From contig NZ_ABZS01000017.1 in assembly GCF_000173615.1 (NCBI RefSeq), positions 1 to 14,272 of the forward strand: 14,272 nucleotides of DNA, read 5' to 3'. The position numbers were made by a program, and so were the translations under genes. Shown in pieces: positions 13,694 to 14,272 of this stretch; position 1 is the first letter of the stretch; every line of letters begins with the position of its first letter. The notes under the pieces are model-generated. The model did no database searches and was not told the origin of the DNA. It was given only the letters and a program-made list of their open reading frames with translations. Source of the stretch: Sulfurihydrogenibium yellowstonense SS-5. Lineage in GTDB: Bacteria; Aquificota; Aquificia; Aquificales; Hydrogenothermaceae.

Positions 13694-14272
13694 AATTTTC
13701 TAAATACTCAACCGCCGTAGGTAATGCAACTCTTCCTTTTGCCGTTCTTTTTATAAATCCAAGCTTAAGAAGATAGGGCTCAATTACTTCTTCTATCGTT
13801 CTTTTGTCTTCTGATATTGCAAAAGATATTGTGTTTAAGCCAACAGGACCCCCGTTAAACTGATAAACCAAAGATTTTAGATATTTTAAAGACAGTCCAT
13901 CTATTCCATCTTTACCGATGGATAAAAATCTCAGTGCGTCAAAGGCTGTTTCTCTATCTATAACATCTTTTTTGTGAATAACAGCATAATCATAAACTCT
14001 TTTTAAAAGTTTGTTTGCGATCCTTGGAGTTCCTTTTGAGTGTTTGGCAATCTCTAAAGCACCTTCTTCTGTAATGTTTATGTTTAAAATTTTTGCAGAC
14101 CTTAAAATGATTTCTTTTAAAGACTTCTCATCATAAAAATCAAGATTTAAAATTATTCCAAAACGAGAGATTAAAGGCGTTGATAACATGCCTATTCTTG
14201 TAGTAGCTCCAATCAGTGTAAATTTATTAATGTCTAATCTTATAGCTTTGGCAGACCTTGCCTTCCTGTTAG
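13680..14272 (-). CDS. ruvB: Holliday junction branch migration ATPase RuvB (5' end off the right edge)
   Basis: RuvB is the hexameric AAA+ motor that drives branch migration with RuvA during recombinational repair. Only the C-terminal 197 residues or so are in the window. The frame continues past the internal ATG at 14187-14189 to the right edge, where SAKAIRLDINKFTLIGATTR is the sensor-1 region ahead of the LISRFG arginine-finger segment, so that ATG is not the start. Next come the small AAA+ lid with GTPRIANKLLKRVYDYA (sensor 2 Arg) and the C-terminal winged helix, including LVYQFNGGPVGLNTIS, EPYLLKLGFIKRTAKGR and the ending beginning VALPTA. The missing 5' part (to the right of this window) should hold Walker A and B. 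The stop overlaps the sfsA start by 14 bases. Confidence 0.96.
   Translation of the reverse strand, partial: NRKARSAKAIRLDINKFTLIGATTRIGMLSTPLISRFGIILNLDFYDEKSLKEIILRSAKILNINITEEGALEIAKHSKGTPRIANKLLKRVYDYAVIHKKDVIDRETAFDALRFLSIGKDGIDGLSLKYLKSLVYQFNGGPVGLNTISFAISEDKRTIEEVIEPYLLKLGFIKRTAKGRVALPTAVEYLENYENT

Noticed and set aside
13680..14189. ruvB product treated as a complete 169-residue protein
   Set aside because: The same frame continues upstream to the window edge with RuvB-like sequence, so the Met at 14189 is internal.

Overview
The window is AT-rich bacterial DNA of the kind found in thermophilic Aquificae. The very Lys/Glu/Ile-rich proteins, the close packing of pyrD, murA, prmC, sfsA and ruvB, and a rare Csx11-type CRISPR operon point to a Hydrogenothermaceae member such as Sulfurihydrogenibium. 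That placement is inference; no rRNA or other decisive marker is present.

Layout. Positions 1-626 (minus) hold the 5' part of a class 1B dihydroorotate dehydrogenase gene, which runs off the left edge. A divergent plus-strand gene (686-1666) encodes a UDP-glucuronate 4-epimerase-like SDR enzyme and is the only plus-strand gene. Positions 1695-9900 (minus) are one tightly coupled six-gene operon, read right to left as cmr1, cmr6, cas10 (csx11), cmr4, cmr5 and a Cas5-like cmr3. Positions 10008-11300 (minus) are murA. The 212-base gap 11301-11512 carries a candidate murA promoter and an imperfect inverted repeat of about 94 bp that looks like a dispersed palindromic element. Positions 11513-14272 (minus) are an overlapping housekeeping operon: ruvB (5' end off the right edge), sfsA, a TRIC/UPF0126 membrane-protein gene split in two, and prmC. 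No other stretch above 300 bases lacks a gene.

The notable system is the CRISPR operon. It has the full subunit set of a type III RNA-guided effector, and its large subunit matches the Csx11 family that defines subtype III-C. The three places where Cas10 catalytic residues should lie look degenerate. The GGDD of the cyclase palm is replaced by TPIS, the HD dyad of the N-terminal nuclease is replaced by Ala-Leu, and the later DH is replaced by Asp-Gln. The Cas7-like backbone subunit Cmr4 keeps the loop aspartate (D31) that cuts target RNA in related complexes. The predicted machine is therefore an RNA slicer without cyclic-oligoadenylate signalling and without HD DNase. No CRISPR array, cas6, cas1/cas2 or CARF effector lies in the window, so guide RNA must come from elsewhere in the genome.

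The second notable locus is the split TRIC gene. One base added to an A5 run at 12784-12788 would restore a normal 206-residue protein, yet the two halves correspond to the two internal repeats and are joined by a TGATG stop/start overlap. It could be a sequencing error, a fresh pseudogene or a two-chain channel.
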